A DNA stretch of 64,000 nucleotides from Dyella japonica A8 (GCF_000725385.1 NZ_CP008884.1:62001-126000); one strand, 5' to 3'; counted from the first letter of the stretch, positions 18,746-28,261 are shown. Numbers and translations are program-made. Notes: generated by a model not told the origin, from the letters alone.

Positions 18746-20356
18746 ATGCCCGCCTCTGCCGTAACCCCCATTCGCCGCGCGCTGCTCAGCGTGTCGGACA
18801 AGACCGGACTGATCGCCCTGGGCCAGCGCCTGCACAAGGCCGGCGTGGAGCTGCTTTCCACCGGTGGCAGCGCCAAGGCGCTGCGCGACGCGGGCATTCC
18901 GGTAAAGGACGTGAGCGAAGTCACCGGCTTTCCCGAGATCATGGACGGCCGCGTCAAGACGCTGCACCCGAAGGTGCATGGCGGCCTGCTCGGCCGCCGC
19001 GGCACCGACGATGCCGTGATGACGCAGCTGGACATCGCGCCGATCGACCTCTTGGTGCTCAACCTCTATCCGTTCGAGCAGACGGTTGCACGTGCCGACT
19101 GCACGCTGGAAGAAGCCATCGAGAACATCGACATCGGCGGCCCGGCGATGCTGCGCTCGGCAGCGAAGAACTGGAACGACGTCGGCGTGCTCACCTCGCC
19201 CGACCAGTACGACGAAGCGCTGGCCGAAATCGAAGCGCACGGCGGCCTGGCCCGCGCCACGCGCTTCAAGCTCGCCGTTGCCGCGTTCAACCGCGTGTCG
19301 AACTACGACGGCGCGATCAGCGACTATCTTTCGGCGCTGAAGCTCAACGACGACCACAACGCCATCGCGGGCCGCGAGCTGTTCCCCGCGCAGACCAACG
19401 GTCGCTTCGTGAAGATGATGGACCTGCGCTACGGCGAGAATCCGCACCAGCAGGCCGCGTTCTACCGCGACCTGTATCCGGCGCCGGGCACGCTGGCCAC
19501 CTTCCGTCAGCTGCAGGGCAAGGAACTGTCGTTCAACAACATCGCCGACTCCGACGCCGCCTGGGAATGCGTACGTAGTTTTACCAAGCCGGCCTGCGTG
19601 ATCGTGAAGCACGCCAACCCCTGCGGCGTGGCGGTGAGCCTGGACGGCATCGGCCGCGCTTACGACCTCGCCTACCAGACCGACCCCACCTCGGCGTTCG
19701 GCGGCATCATCGCCTTCAACCGCGTCGTCGACGCGGCCACCGCAAAGGCCATCGTGGACCGCCAGTTCGTCGAAGTGGTGCTGGCCCCGGGCTATGAGGA
19801 CGACGCGCTCAAGGTGTTCGTGAAGAAGACCAACGTGCGCGTGCTGGAAATCCCCCCGCCGGCCGATGGCGACCTGGCCAAGGCTCATCCGGGCAACGAC
19901 TCGCGTCGCGTCGGTTCGGGCCTGCTGATCCAGACCGCCGACCGCGCGATGGTCAAGGCCGAAGACCTGAAGATCGTCACCCAGCGCGCGCCGACGCCGG
20001 CCGAGATCGACGACCTGATCTTCGCGTGGAAGGTGGCCAAGTACGTCAAGAGCAACGCCATCGTGTACGCGAAGAACCGCCAGACCATCGGCGTGGGCGC
20101 AGGCCAGATGAGCCGCGTGTACAGCGCGAAGATCGCCGGCATCAAGGCGGCAGACGAGAAGCTGGAAGTGCGCGGCTCGGTGATGGCTTCCGATGCGTTC
20201 TTCCCGTTCCGCGACGGTATTGATGCGGCGGCGGCCGCTGGCATCAGCGCGGTGATCCAGCCGGGTGGCTCGATGCGCGATGCGGAGGTGATTGCCGCTG
20301 CGGATGAGCATGGGATGGCGATGGTGTTTACGGGGATTCGTCATTTCAGGCATTGA
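18746..20356 (+). CDS. purH: Bifunctional AICAR transformylase / IMP cyclohydrolase
   Basis: A 536-residue enzyme for the last two steps of purine synthesis: AICAR formylation by 10-formyl-THF, then IMP ring closure. The N-terminal MGS-like cyclohydrolase domain begins with [17 protein letters not shown] and has [14 protein letters not shown]. The C-terminal transformylase domain has [11 protein letters not shown] and [10 protein letters not shown]. The ATG at 18746 with TTGGAAG upstream is preferred over an in-frame ATG ten codons earlier. purD, which often follows purH, is absent here; a strong terminator follows instead. Confidence 0.97.
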   Translation: MPASAVTPIRRALLSVSDKTGLIALGQRLHKAGVELLSTGGSAKALRDAGIPVKDVSEVTGFPEIMDGRVKTLHPKVHGGLLGRRGTDDAVMTQLDIAPIDLLVLNLYPFEQTVARADCTLEEAIENIDIGGPAMLRSAAKNWNDVGVLTSPDQYDEALAEIEAHGGLARATRFKLAVAAFNRVSNYDGAISDYLSALKLNDDHNAIAGRELFPAQTNGRFVKMMDLRYGENPHQQAAFYRDLYPAPGTLATFRQLQGKELSFNNIADSDAAWECVRSFTKPACVIVKHANPCGVAVSLDGIGRAYDLAYQTDPTSAFGGIIAFNRVVDAATAKAIVDRQFVEVVLAPGYEDDALKVFVKKTNVRVLEIPPPADGDLAKAHPGNDSRRVGSGLLIQTADRAMVKAEDLKIVTQRAPTPAEIDDLIFAWKVAKYVKSNAIVYAKNRQTIGVGAGQMSRVYSAKIAGIKAADEKLEVRGSVMASDAFFPFRDGIDAAAAAGISAVIQPGGSMRDAEVIAAADEHGMAMVFTGIRHFRH

Positions 20357-20390
20357 GTTGGTGGGTTTGATGCTGGATGGCTGACGAAGA

Positions 20391-20415
20391 GGGGCGCCCA
20401 TGGCGCCCCTTTTTG
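20391..20415 (+). terminator. Rho-independent terminator of purH
   Basis: GGGGCGCC-CAT-GGCGCCCC forms an 8-base GC stem followed by TTTTTG, 34 bases after the purH stop codon. This is a classical intrinsic terminator. Confidence 0.88.
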
Positions 20416-20502
20416 TTGTTGCGTAAGTCTCTGGAAGCGCCGGCTTGCCGAGTGCGTATGACACAACGCCACTTTCTTGCCTCAGTGCTTCACTCTTTGG
20501 CT

Positions 20503-21395
20503 GTCATCCCGGCGTGGGCCGGAAGCGCTTCACAACAGCCGAAGGCTGGTCATCCAGTTTCGGTAGTGGTCGGCTGTCGCCTCATACGCTCCCGCGATCT
20601 GGCCGCTTACGCAGCGGGCGTTTCGACCTTCTGCCGAAGGCCGAGTCACTTTTCTTTTGCTGGCCCAAAAGAAAAGTAACCCAAAGAAAACGGCCTTGAG
20701 AGCCAGAGCTGACAGCATGTCGTGGGGATAAGCCCGAACGCTTGAAGCAGGTTGTTGCTTAGCGACCTTCACCTCTACACAGCGGATACTTCCAAGCACC
20801 TCGCAACGCGCCCTGGCGATGAGGACTTAAAGCAGCACCTCGCTTCGCTTTGGCGGGATCGGGATACGCGCCGCCGCCAGCTTTTCTGTGGGAGCGCACC
20901 CTGTGCGCGACAGCCTAACGGAGCGGTGACTACGAGATGCCTCTGTCGCGCACAGGGTGCGCTCCCACAGGGGACTCGCCACTTCGGGATGCTCCGCTTA
21001 CGGTTCGGGTTTTGCTTCGGCTTCTAGCTTCTAGTTTTTGATCTTGGCTCTTGATCTCCCGGGTCCCCGTATGACGCGGCGGGAGGGTAGAGATCAGGCA
21101 CCCCTGCGGGGCAGGAGCCCCGACGAAAAGCCCGGAACCCGCCCGCGGACCTTCCGGGCCATAGGCCCGGAAGGCGCGTCATCCGGGGGCCCTTTTCTTT
21201 GGTTACTTTCTGACGCGAAGCTAATCCCTGTGGGACTTGGGCAAGCAAGAGCAAGTGACCCGGACTGCGGCAGCAATTCGGAAGCCCGCCGCAGGCGAGC
21301 CAGATTGCCGCATCGCGACAACCAAATACCGAGGCTCCGGATGACCAGCCATACGGCTGTTGAAAAGCGCCTCCTGCCTACGCAGGGGTGACGAT
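20503..21395. repeat. Gene-free mosaic region with long diverged inverted repeats
   Basis: About 1 kb between purH and the SBF-like gene with no convincing gene. The left part (about 20503-20700) carries, in order, GTCATCCCGGCGTGGGC, CAACAGCCGAAGGCTGGTCATCC, GTCACTTTTCTTTTGC and AAAGTAACCCAAAGAAAA. The right part (about 21185-21395) read on the minus strand gives the same order with divergence: GTCACCCCTGCGTAGGC, CAACAGCCGTATGGCTGGTCATCC, GTCACTTGCTCTTGC and AAAGTAACCAAAGAAAA. A family A palindrome lies between them. Small open frames here have low-complexity translations and look like repeat-derived artefacts. Confidence 0.65.
20886..20970. repeat. Family A paired palindrome
   Basis: CTGTGGGAGCGCACCCTGTG and its exact reverse complement CACAGGGTGCGCTCCCACAG face each other across about 45 bases. 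It lies inside the gene-free mosaic region. Confidence 0.9.
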
Positions 21396-21409
21396 ACGAA
21401 ACGGTGGGG

Positions 21410-22444
21410 CTAGATTGCCCCCTCCCCCACCCCATCACACCTCAACTCCACCGGCCGCGCCGCATACCTCCGCGCCAACACCGCGCACGTCATCAACTGA
21501 ATCTGATGGAACAGCATGATCGGCAACACGATCGTGCCCAATGGATGCCCCGCAAACAGCACCTTCGCCATCGGCACACCACTGGCCAGGCTCTTCTTCG
21601 AACCACAGAACACGATGGTGATCTCGTCCTCGCGATCGAATCCCAGCGCACGCGAGCCATATCGCGTCATCAGCAGCGCGATGGCAAGCAACACCGCATT
21701 GACCACCAGCAAACCGCCCAGCACCGGTAGTGGAATCTGCTTCCACAAACCCTGCAGCACCGCCGCACTGAATGCCGTGTAGACCACCAGCAGGATCGAG
21801 CCCTGGTCCACGTAGGACAGCACGGAGCGGTTGCGCTGTACCCAGCGGCCAATCCAGCGTTGGGCGACTTGTCCCGCCACGAACGGCACCAGCAGTTGCA
21901 ACACGATGGCGCCGATGGAACCCCAGTTCAGGCCACTCTGCCCGTGCGATTCCAGCATCACGCCCACCAGCAGTGGCGTGATGAAGATGCCCAGCAGGCT
22001 AGATGCGGACGCTGAGCAGATCGCCGCCGGCACGTTGCCGCGCGCCATCGAGGTAAAGGCAATGGACGACTGCACCGTCGACGGCAACGTGCACAGGAAC
22101 AGCACGCCCAGGTAGAGCGCTGGCGTCACCAGCGGTTGCAGCAGCGGGCGCAGCAGCAGGCCAAGCAACGGGAACAGCACGAAGGTGCTGCCCAGCACCG
22201 TCAGGTGCAGGCGCCAGTGCGTCATGCCAGCCACCACCGCCTCGCGGGATAGCTTTGCACCATGCAGGAAGAACAGCAGCGCGATGGCCAGGTCCGTCAG
22301 CACGTTGAACACGCTGGCCGCAGTGCCGCGACAGGGCAGCAGGCTGGCCAGCAGCACCGTAACGATCAGGGCGCAGGTAAAACGGTCGGGCAGGAAGCGA
22401 CGCAGGAACATGGCCGTCGGGACACATCGGGGGATGGCCGCCAT
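21410..22444 (-). CDS. SBF-like (bile acid:Na+ symporter superfamily, YfeH type) transporter
   Basis: A 344-residue polytopic inner-membrane protein with nine to ten hydrophobic helices. It matches the SBF-like group: LTDLAIALLFFLHGAKLSRE, then LCTLPSTVQSSIAFTSMARGN, which carries the crossover motif, and FVAGQVAQRWIGRW. The substrate is unknown; the superfamily transports organic anions with sodium. The ATG at 22411 (MFLRRFLPDRF) is an alternative start that would remove eleven weakly conserved residues. It is divergent from a LysR regulator 61 bases away, which suggests it is that regulator's target. Confidence 0.88.
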   Translation of the reverse strand: MAAIPRCVPTAMFLRRFLPDRFTCALIVTVLLASLLPCRGTAASVFNVLTDLAIALLFFLHGAKLSREAVVAGMTHWRLHLTVLGSTFVLFPLLGLLLRPLLQPLVTPALYLGVLFLCTLPSTVQSSIAFTSMARGNVPAAICSASASSLLGIFITPLLVGVMLESHGQSGLNWGSIGAIVLQLLVPFVAGQVAQRWIGRWVQRNRSVLSYVDQGSILLVVYTAFSAAVLQGLWKQIPLPVLGGLLVVNAVLLAIALLMTRYGSRALGFDREDEITIVFCGSKKSLASGVPMAKVLFAGHPLGTIVLPIMLFHQIQLMTCAVLARRYAARPVELRCDGVGEGAI

Positions 22445-22459
22445 TGGACCGCCAGCTCA

Positions 22460-22471
22460 TTGATTAATCAA
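22460..22471. promoter_or_regulatory. Candidate LysR operator in divergent promoter
   Basis: TTGATTAATCAA is a perfect 12-base palindrome in the 61-base gap between the SBF-like gene and the lysR gene. It sits in an AT-rich stretch unlike the surrounding GC-rich sequence and fits the T-N11-A form bound by LysR-type regulators. Its function is inferred from motif and position. Confidence 0.6.
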
Positions 22472-22505
22472 ATCGTTTTATCTGATCTACTGATACCATA
22501 TAGGC

Positions 22506-23384
22506 ATGAATATCAGCCTGCGCCAGCTTCGCGCGTTTCTCGCCGTGGCCCGCCAGCAGCACTTTCGCCGCGCGGCGGAGAGCCTGCACCTGAGCCAGCC
22601 GGCGGTCAGTCGCTACATCGCCGAACTGGAAGCGGAGCTGGGGCTGCGCCTGTTTGACCGCACGACCCGCGAAGTCGTGCCCACCGATGCCGGCCGCTAT
22701 CTGGAAAGCGCCATCGGCCGCGTGCTGGACGAGCTCGAGGGCGTGCTCTCGCACGTCCACTCGGAGAGCGAACGCAAGCGCGGCAAGGTACACGTGGCCT
22801 CCGTGCCCACGCTGTCGGCTGGCCTGATGCCCCGCTGCATCGCCGACTGCGCGGTGCGCTACCCGGAGCTCACTATCCAGCTGCATGACCAGGCACAGAC
22901 CCTGGTGCTGGACAGCGTGCGCGGTGGCGAGGTGGATTTCGGCGTCGCCATCGATCCGCCGCTCACCGGCGAGTTCGACATCGAACCCCTGCTGCGCGAC
23001 CCGTTCGTGCTGGTATGCCGTCCCGACCATTCGCTTGCCCGCCTGGACAAGGTGCCGTGGCGCAAGCTGCAGGGGCAGCCGCTGATCCTGCTTGATTACT
23101 CCTCCGGCAGTCGTCGCCTGATCGATCACGCGCTGGCCAGCCGCGGTATCGAAGCCCATGTCGTGCAGCAGACCGGCCACACGCTGACCGCGTTCCGCAT
23201 GGTGGAGGCCGGGCTAGGCATCAGCGTAAGTCCCGCGCTGGCACCACCGCCGGATTCACTGGTCACCCGGCCGCTGACGCCGCAAGAGAGTCGCGAGGTG
23301 GTGCTGATCAAACGCCGGCAGCGCTCGCTGTCGCCATTGGCCACGCTCGTGTGGGATCAGCTGCAAGCGCTGACCAAGCACTAA
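22506..23384 (+). CDS. LysR-type transcriptional regulator
   Basis: A 292-residue regulator. The N-terminal winged helix is QLRAFLAVARQQHFRRAAES then LSQPAVSRYIAELEAELG. After a linker helix comes a periplasmic-binding-protein-like effector domain from about residue 90. LysR proteins usually control the divergent neighbour, here the SBF-like transporter, and the TTGATTAATCAA site in the gap supports this. The inducer is unknown. Confidence 0.93.
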   Translation: MNISLRQLRAFLAVARQQHFRRAAESLHLSQPAVSRYIAELEAELGLRLFDRTTREVVPTDAGRYLESAIGRVLDELEGVLSHVHSESERKRGKVHVASVPTLSAGLMPRCIADCAVRYPELTIQLHDQAQTLVLDSVRGGEVDFGVAIDPPLTGEFDIEPLLRDPFVLVCRPDHSLARLDKVPWRKLQGQPLILLDYSSGSRRLIDHALASRGIEAHVVQQTGHTLTAFRMVEAGLGISVSPALAPPPDSLVTRPLTPQESREVVLIKRRQRSLSPLATLVWDQLQALTKH

Positions 23385-23393
23385 GCCCCCACC

Positions 23394-23533
23394 CCGTGGG
23401 AGCGCACCCTGTGCGCGACAGCGGCGCAGCGAGCCGACTCTGTCACCGACAGGGCCAGTGCCTGGCAAGACTAGGCGAAACATGTATTGAAGAACCGTGG
23501 AGTCCGCGGTCGCGCACAGGGTGCGCTCCCACA
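23394..23533. repeat. Family A paired palindrome
   Basis: The left arm CCGTGGGAGCGCACCCTGTG and the right arm CACAGGGTGCGCTCCCACAG are separated by about 95 bases, longer than in most copies. It lies between the lysR gene and the following GST gene. Confidence 0.88.
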
Positions 23534-23617
23534 GGTGGGGCGTCGAGTGCACGGTCCGCTCACGCTTCGTTGAGCGCCGACAACCTAGCCTCACGCCTTT
23601 CTACGAAGGCCTACGTC

Positions 23618-24343
23618 ATGCGCTACGAGCTTTACTACTGGACGGGCATCCAGGGCCGCGGCGAATTCGTCCGCCTCGCCCTGGAGGACGCGGGAGCCGA
23701 CTACCGCGACGTCGCGCGCGAGCAAGGCGACCAGGCCATCATGCCGTTCCTGCGCGGTGAGCATCCTGGCGCACTGCCGTTTGCCCCTCCCTTCCTGCGC
23801 GCGGGCCGGCAACTGATCGCGCAGACCGCGAACATCCTCGCGTTTCTCGCGCCCCGGCACGGACTGGTACCAACCTCCGCTACCAGCCAGACCTATGCCA
23901 TGCAGCTGCAGCAGACCATCAGCGACGTGGTGGCCGAAGCACACGACACACATCACCCCATCTCGGTCGAGCAGTACTACGACCAGCAACGCGTCGAGGC
24001 ACGCAAGCGCGCGGCTGCCTTCCGCAGCGAGCGCATGCCGAAATACCTGGGCTATTTCGAGCGGGTGCTGGAACGTGGCGATGGGCGCCATGCCATCGGG
24101 CGCCGGCATTCGTACGTGGACTTGTCGCTGTTCCAGCTGATGTCGGGACTGGAGTACGCGTTCCCCAACACCATGAAAGGGCTGCGCCGGCGCACGACCC
24201 GGCTGCGCTCGCTAAGCGACCGCGTGGCGGAAAGACCGAATATCGCTGCCTACCTGGCGTCGCCGCGCCGCATCCCGTTCAACGAGGACGGCATCTTCCG
24301 CCACTACCCGGAACTGGATGAAAACCAGAACACCTCTGTTTAG
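23618..24343 (+). CDS. Glutathione S-transferase-like protein
   Basis: A 241-residue protein with a GST N-terminal thioredoxin-like domain: MRYELYYWTGIQGRGEFVRL places a Tyr and the GRGEFVR helix as in Sigma/Mu-type GSTs. The glutathione-contacting turn is AQTANILAFLA. An all-alpha C-terminal domain follows (YLGYFERVLERG). The start ATG has CGAAGG upstream. Its 3' end overlaps the convergent EamA gene by four bases. Substrate unknown; function as a true transferase is inferred from the fold. Confidence 0.83.
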   Translation: MRYELYYWTGIQGRGEFVRLALEDAGADYRDVAREQGDQAIMPFLRGEHPGALPFAPPFLRAGRQLIAQTANILAFLAPRHGLVPTSATSQTYAMQLQQTISDVVAEAHDTHHPISVEQYYDQQRVEARKRAAAFRSERMPKYLGYFERVLERGDGRHAIGRRHSYVDLSLFQLMSGLEYAFPNTMKGLRRRTTRLRSLSDRVAERPNIAAYLASPRRIPFNEDGIFRHYPELDENQNTSV

Positions 24344-24771
24344 AACACCGCGATGACAATGGCCCCGGCGACGATGAGCCCGCCGCCGATGGCCAGCGAC
24401 CAGCTGAGCTGTTCACCCAGCAGCAGCACGCCAAGCACGATGGCCATGGCCACGCTGAGCTTGTCGATCGGCGCCACCTTGCTTACCGGTCCCAGTTGCA
24501 GGGCGCGGTAATAGCAGAGCCACGAGAGTCCCGTGGCGATGCCGGACAGCACCAGGAATACCCAGCTGCTGACCGGCAAACCAGTGGGGCGGGCCCACTC
24601 GTTCCGCAGGCTGAGGATGCCCGCGGTGACCAGCAGGATCACGATGGTGCGGATGAAGGTGGCGAGGTTGGAGTTGATTCCCGCCACGCCCATCTTGCCG
24701 AACAGTGCCGTCAGCGCGGCGAAGAACGCCGAGCCCAGGGCGAAGAGCAGCCAGCTCTCGCGCAGGTTCAT
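24340..24771 (-). CDS. Half-size EamA-family membrane protein
   Basis: A 143-residue protein of about five hydrophobic helices holding a single EamA domain, half the usual 10-TMS transporter. WLLFALGSAFFAALTALFGK opens it, and PIDKLSVAMAIVLGVLLLGE is the conserved end region. Members of this size (for example the YdcZ or EmrE-like groups) act as dimers. The substrate is unknown. It converges on, and overlaps by four bases, the GST gene. Confidence 0.85.
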   Translation of the reverse strand: MNLRESWLLFALGSAFFAALTALFGKMGVAGINSNLATFIRTIVILLVTAGILSLRNEWARPTGLPVSSWVFLVLSGIATGLSWLCYYRALQLGPVSKVAPIDKLSVAMAIVLGVLLLGEQLSWSLAIGGGLIVAGAIVIAVF

Positions 24772-24807
24772 GCCAGCCCTGTCGGTAGCGGACGCATGGG
24801 CGGGGAC

Positions 24808-25335
24808 TCAGCCGCCGTTGTCCTGGTCATTCGCCGGGCGGCTCTTGCCCCACTCCATGACCTTGTACATGACCGGCTTCACCGGCTCGCCGGCCTGGTT
24901 CGTCCATGCGCCCTTCTGGTCGACCATATAGGTCTGCGGAATACCGCCCTTGGGCGTCACGATCACCATGTAGACCTGACCGCTGCGGCTGTATTCCTGG
25001 ATGGTCTGGTCGCCCTCGGTGCGCACGCGGACCTGCGGCGGCGCATTGCCGTTGGCGTCGCGCGGCTGCGCATCGGACGTGGCGGGCGTGGACGTGGCCG
25101 GCTGGCTCAGGGTGGCCTCGGTATCGGCCGAGACTTTGCCCGACGTGGACTTGGCGGACTTGGCCGCCTTGGGAGCGACGGGCGCCGGTGCCGGCGGCGG
25201 GGTCACGGCCTTCACCCCGGGATCATTCATGCCCGGCGGCGGCGGTGCCGGCGGGAACTGGTTGGCGGACGACTGGGCAAGCGCATTCGTTGCGACGGCC
25301 ACACCAAGAACTGCAAACATGACAACGGGTTTCAT
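24808..25335 (-). CDS. Exported DUF2782-type protein
   Basis: A 175-residue protein with a signal peptide (MKPVVMFAVLGVAVATNALA), a long Pro/Ala/Ser/Thr-rich linker of about 70 residues, and a C-terminal domain (VRVRTEGDQTIQEYSRSGQ...) matching the DUF2782 family, which is normally found beside polA in Pseudomonas and Xanthomonas. CAGGAGG lies seven bases before the ATG at 25335, which decides the start over an in-frame ATG at 25410. It is longer than the usual ~100-residue member because of the linker. Role unknown. Confidence 0.85.
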   Translation of the reverse strand: MKPVVMFAVLGVAVATNALAQSSANQFPPAPPPPGMNDPGVKAVTPPPAPAPVAPKAAKSAKSTSGKVSADTEATLSQPATSTPATSDAQPRDANGNAPPQVRVRTEGDQTIQEYSRSGQVYMVIVTPKGGIPQTYMVDQKGAWTNQAGEPVKPVMYKVMEWGKSRPANDQDNGG

Positions 25336-25498
25336 GATGACGGCCTCCTGTGGGAAATGGAGCATAACAGCGCAAACCCGCACCGCTTGTGAAGCGGCGG
25401 TATGCCTCATTCATCGTCACGGATGGACGACACTGGCTCCGCCGCGCCATGCCTGAACGCGAGGCGCGCCCGCTGGTGAACGCATGCGAGAATGCCCC

Positions 25499-28261
25499 AT
25501 GGCCAAACTCATCCTGATCGACGGTTCCTCTTACCTTTACCGCGCCTTCCATGCGCTCCCGCCGCTATCCAACGCGCAAGGCGAGCCCACCGGCGCCTTG
25601 TTCGGCGTGGTGAACATGCTGCGCGCGGCGCTCAAGGCGAAACCCGATTATGTGGCCTTCGTCAGCGATGCGCCGGGCCCCACGTTCCGCAACCAGCTCT
25701 ACGATCAGTACAAGGCGAATCGCCCGCCGATGCCGGACGACCTGCGCGCGCAGGTGGAGCCGATGCTCGCCATCGTCGGCGCGCTGGGCTTCCCGATCCT
25801 GCGCGTCGGCGGCGTGGAGGCAGACGACGTGATCGGCACGCTCGCCCTGCAGGCGCACGCGCAAGGCATCGAGGTGGAGGTATCCACCGGCGACAAGGAC
25901 CTCGCGCAGCTGGTGCGTCCTGGCGTGCACCTGGTCAACACGATGACCAACACGACGATGGACAATGCCGGCGTGATGGAGAAGTTCGGCGTCGAGCCGT
26001 CGCAGATCGTGGATTACCTGTCGCTCACCGGCGACACCGTCGACAACGTGCCGGGCGTGCCCAAGTGCGGCCCCAAGACGGCAGCCAAATGGCTGGCCGA
26101 GTACGGCACGCTCGATAACCTGATGGCCAACGCCGACAAGGTCGGCGGCAAGATCGGCGAGAGCCTGCGCGCCGCGCTGCCGCAACTGCCGCTGTCGCGC
26201 GAACTGGTGACCATCAAGACCGACGTGCCGCTGGACCAGTCGGTCACCGAACTGACGTTCCGCGAACGCCACGTTGATCAGTTGCGCGAGCTTTACACGC
26301 GCTATGAGTTCAAGGCGGCGCTGAAGGATCTGGACGCCGAATCGGCCGCAGCCCCTGTGCGCGACACGCACTCGCCGGGCACCTCTACTGAGGCCAGTCG
26401 CGCACAGGGTGCGCTCCCACAGAAAAGCAGTGACGCGCCGGAGCTTTCCATGGCCGGCCAGTACGAACTGGTCACCACGCAGGCACAGTTCGATGCGTGG
26501 ATGGCGAAGATCGCCACCGCACCACTGGTGTCGTTCGACACCGAAACCACTTCCATCGACTCGATGCAGGCGGACATCGTGGGCCTCAGCCTGTCGGTGG
26601 AACCGGGCCACGCGTGCTATGTGCCGCTGGCGCATGATTATCCCGGCGCACCCGCGCAGCTTTCGCGCGAGCACGTGCTCGCCACGCTCAAGCCGTTCTT
26701 TGAGGACGCCAGCCGCCCGAAGATGGGCCAGCACGCCAAGTACGACATCAACATCCTGTCCAACTACGGCATCCGCCTGGCTGGCCTCCAGCATGATTCG
26801 ATGCTGGAGTCCTACGTGTGGAACGCCACGGCGACGCGCCACGACATGGATTCGCTGGCGAAGAAATACCTCGACGTCGACACCATCAAGTACGAGCAGG
26901 TGGCCGGCAAGGGCGCCAAGCAGATTCCGTTCTCCCAGGTGGATGTGGACACCGCCTGCCGCTACGCCGCCGAGGACGCGGACATCACCCTGCGCCTGCA
27001 CCACGCCCTGTGGCCCAAGCTGGAAACCGTGCCCTCGCTGCGCTCGGTGTACGAGAACATCGAGATTCCGCTGATCCCCGTGCTGGCATCCATGGAGCAG
27101 CGCGGTGTGCTGATCGACGTCAACGAACTGCGCATGCAGAGCCAGCAACTTGGCAAGCGCATGCTGGAGCTGCAGCAGGAAGCCTGGAAGGGCGCGGGCC
27201 ACGAGTTCAACCTCGATTCGCCCAAGCAGCTGCAGGCCGTGCTGTTCGACGAGCTGGGCCTGCCCATCAAGGTGAAGACGCCCACGGGCCAGCCCTCGAC
27301 CAACGAAGAAGCCCTGGAAGCAATCGCCGACGACCACGCGCTGCCGCGTTTGATCCTCGACTACCGCGGTCTGGCCAAGCTGCGCTCGACGTATACGGAC
27401 AAGCTGGCGGAGATGGTCAACCCGCGCACCGGCCGCGTGCACACCAGCTACCACCAGGGCTCGGTGGCGACGGGGCGCGTGTCCTCATCCGACCCGAACC
27501 TGCAGAACATCCCCATCCGCACCGACGAGGGCCGGCGCATCCGCCAGGCCTTCGTGGCGCCGGAGGGCTGGGTGGTGCTGGCGGCCGACTACTCGCAGAT
27601 CGAACTGCGCATCATGGCGCACCTGTCCGGCGACGAAGGCCTGCTCAAGGCCTTCCACGAAGGCGGCGACGTGCATCGAGCCACCGCCGCCGAGGTGTTC
27701 GGGCTCAAGCCGGAAGAAGTCAGCGCGAATCAGCGCCGTGCCGCCAAGGCCATCAACTTCGGCCTGATGTACGGCATGAGCGCGTTTGGCCTGGCCCGCC
27801 AGCTGGGCGTGGATCGCGGCGAGGCCAGCGATTACATGGCCCGCTATTTCTCACGCTATCCGGGCGTGCACGCCTTCATGGAGGCCACCCGCCAGCAGGC
27901 CCACCGGGATGGCTACGTGGAAACCCTGTTCGGCCGCCGCCTGTATCTGGAAAACCTCACCTCGCGCAACCAGGCCCTGCGCGCCGGCGCCGAGCGCGCC
28001 GCGGTCAACGCGCCCATGCAGGGTACGGCGGCCGACATCATCAAGCGCGCCATGATCACCGTTCACGACTGGCTGGGTACACGCAACGACGACGCCCACA
28101 TGCTCATGCAGGTGCACGACGAACTGGTGTTCGAGGTGCGCAAGGAAGTCGTCGACGAGGTGCGGGCCGGCGTGATCGAGCGCATGTCCGGCGCGGCGAA
28201 GCTGTCCGTGCCGCTGCTGGTGGAGGCGGGGGTGGGCAAGAACTGGGACGAGGCGCACTGA
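25499..28261 (+). CDS. polA: DNA polymerase I
   Basis: A 920-residue replication and repair polymerase. It has an N-terminal 5'-3' exonuclease (LILIDGSSYLYRAFHAL; GDKDLAQLV), a proofreading domain with FDTETTSID, YDINIL and YAAEDADITL intact, and a polymerase domain with motif A DYSQIELRIMAH, motif B RRAAKAINFGLMYG and motif C QVHDELVFEV. Residues about 285-308, in the linker before the proofreading domain, are encoded by a degenerate family A REP palindrome, kept in frame. The ATG at 25499 gives MAKLILIDGS; an ATG five codons upstream is less likely. Confidence 0.98.
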   Translation: MAKLILIDGSSYLYRAFHALPPLSNAQGEPTGALFGVVNMLRAALKAKPDYVAFVSDAPGPTFRNQLYDQYKANRPPMPDDLRAQVEPMLAIVGALGFPILRVGGVEADDVIGTLALQAHAQGIEVEVSTGDKDLAQLVRPGVHLVNTMTNTTMDNAGVMEKFGVEPSQIVDYLSLTGDTVDNVPGVPKCGPKTAAKWLAEYGTLDNLMANADKVGGKIGESLRAALPQLPLSRELVTIKTDVPLDQSVTELTFRERHVDQLRELYTRYEFKAALKDLDAESAAAPVRDTHSPGTSTEASRAQGALPQKSSDAPELSMAGQYELVTTQAQFDAWMAKIATAPLVSFDTETTSIDSMQADIVGLSLSVEPGHACYVPLAHDYPGAPAQLSREHVLATLKPFFEDASRPKMGQHAKYDINILSNYGIRLAGLQHDSMLESYVWNATATRHDMDSLAKKYLDVDTIKYEQVAGKGAKQIPFSQVDVDTACRYAAEDADITLRLHHALWPKLETVPSLRSVYENIEIPLIPVLASMEQRGVLIDVNELRMQSQQLGKRMLELQQEAWKGAGHEFNLDSPKQLQAVLFDELGLPIKVKTPTGQPSTNEEALEAIADDHALPRLILDYRGLAKLRSTYTDKLAEMVNPRTGRVHTSYHQGSVATGRVSSSDPNLQNIPIRTDEGRRIRQAFVAPEGWVVLAADYSQIELRIMAHLSGDEGLLKAFHEGGDVHRATAAEVFGLKPEEVSANQRRAAKAINFGLMYGMSAFGLARQLGVDRGEASDYMARYFSRYPGVHAFMEATRQQAHRDGYVETLFGRRLYLENLTSRNQALRAGAERAAVNAPMQGTAADIIKRAMITVHDWLGTRNDDAHMLMQVHDELVFEVRKEVVDEVRAGVIERMSGAAKLSVPLLVEAGVGKNWDEAH
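26353..26422. repeat. Degenerate family A palindrome inside the polA coding sequence
   Basis: CCTGTGCGCGAC at 26353 and AGTCGCGCACAGGG running into TGCGCTCCCACAG to 26422 are the inner part of the left arm and the complete right arm of a family A element. The outer half of the left arm is missing. It is read as PVRD...SRAQGALPQ in the polA frame, in the linker between the 5'-3' exonuclease and proofreading domains. Confidence 0.88.

Noticed and set aside
20377..21391. Several 76-117 codon frames in the gene-free region after purH.
   Set aside because: They run through palindromes and the mosaic repeat, and their translations share repeat-derived strings such as FCWPKRK; no ribosome binding site stands out.
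25565..27454. A 629-codon frame antisense to polA.
   Set aside because: Low-complexity Val/His/Arg translation, opposite an intact polymerase gene with all motifs.
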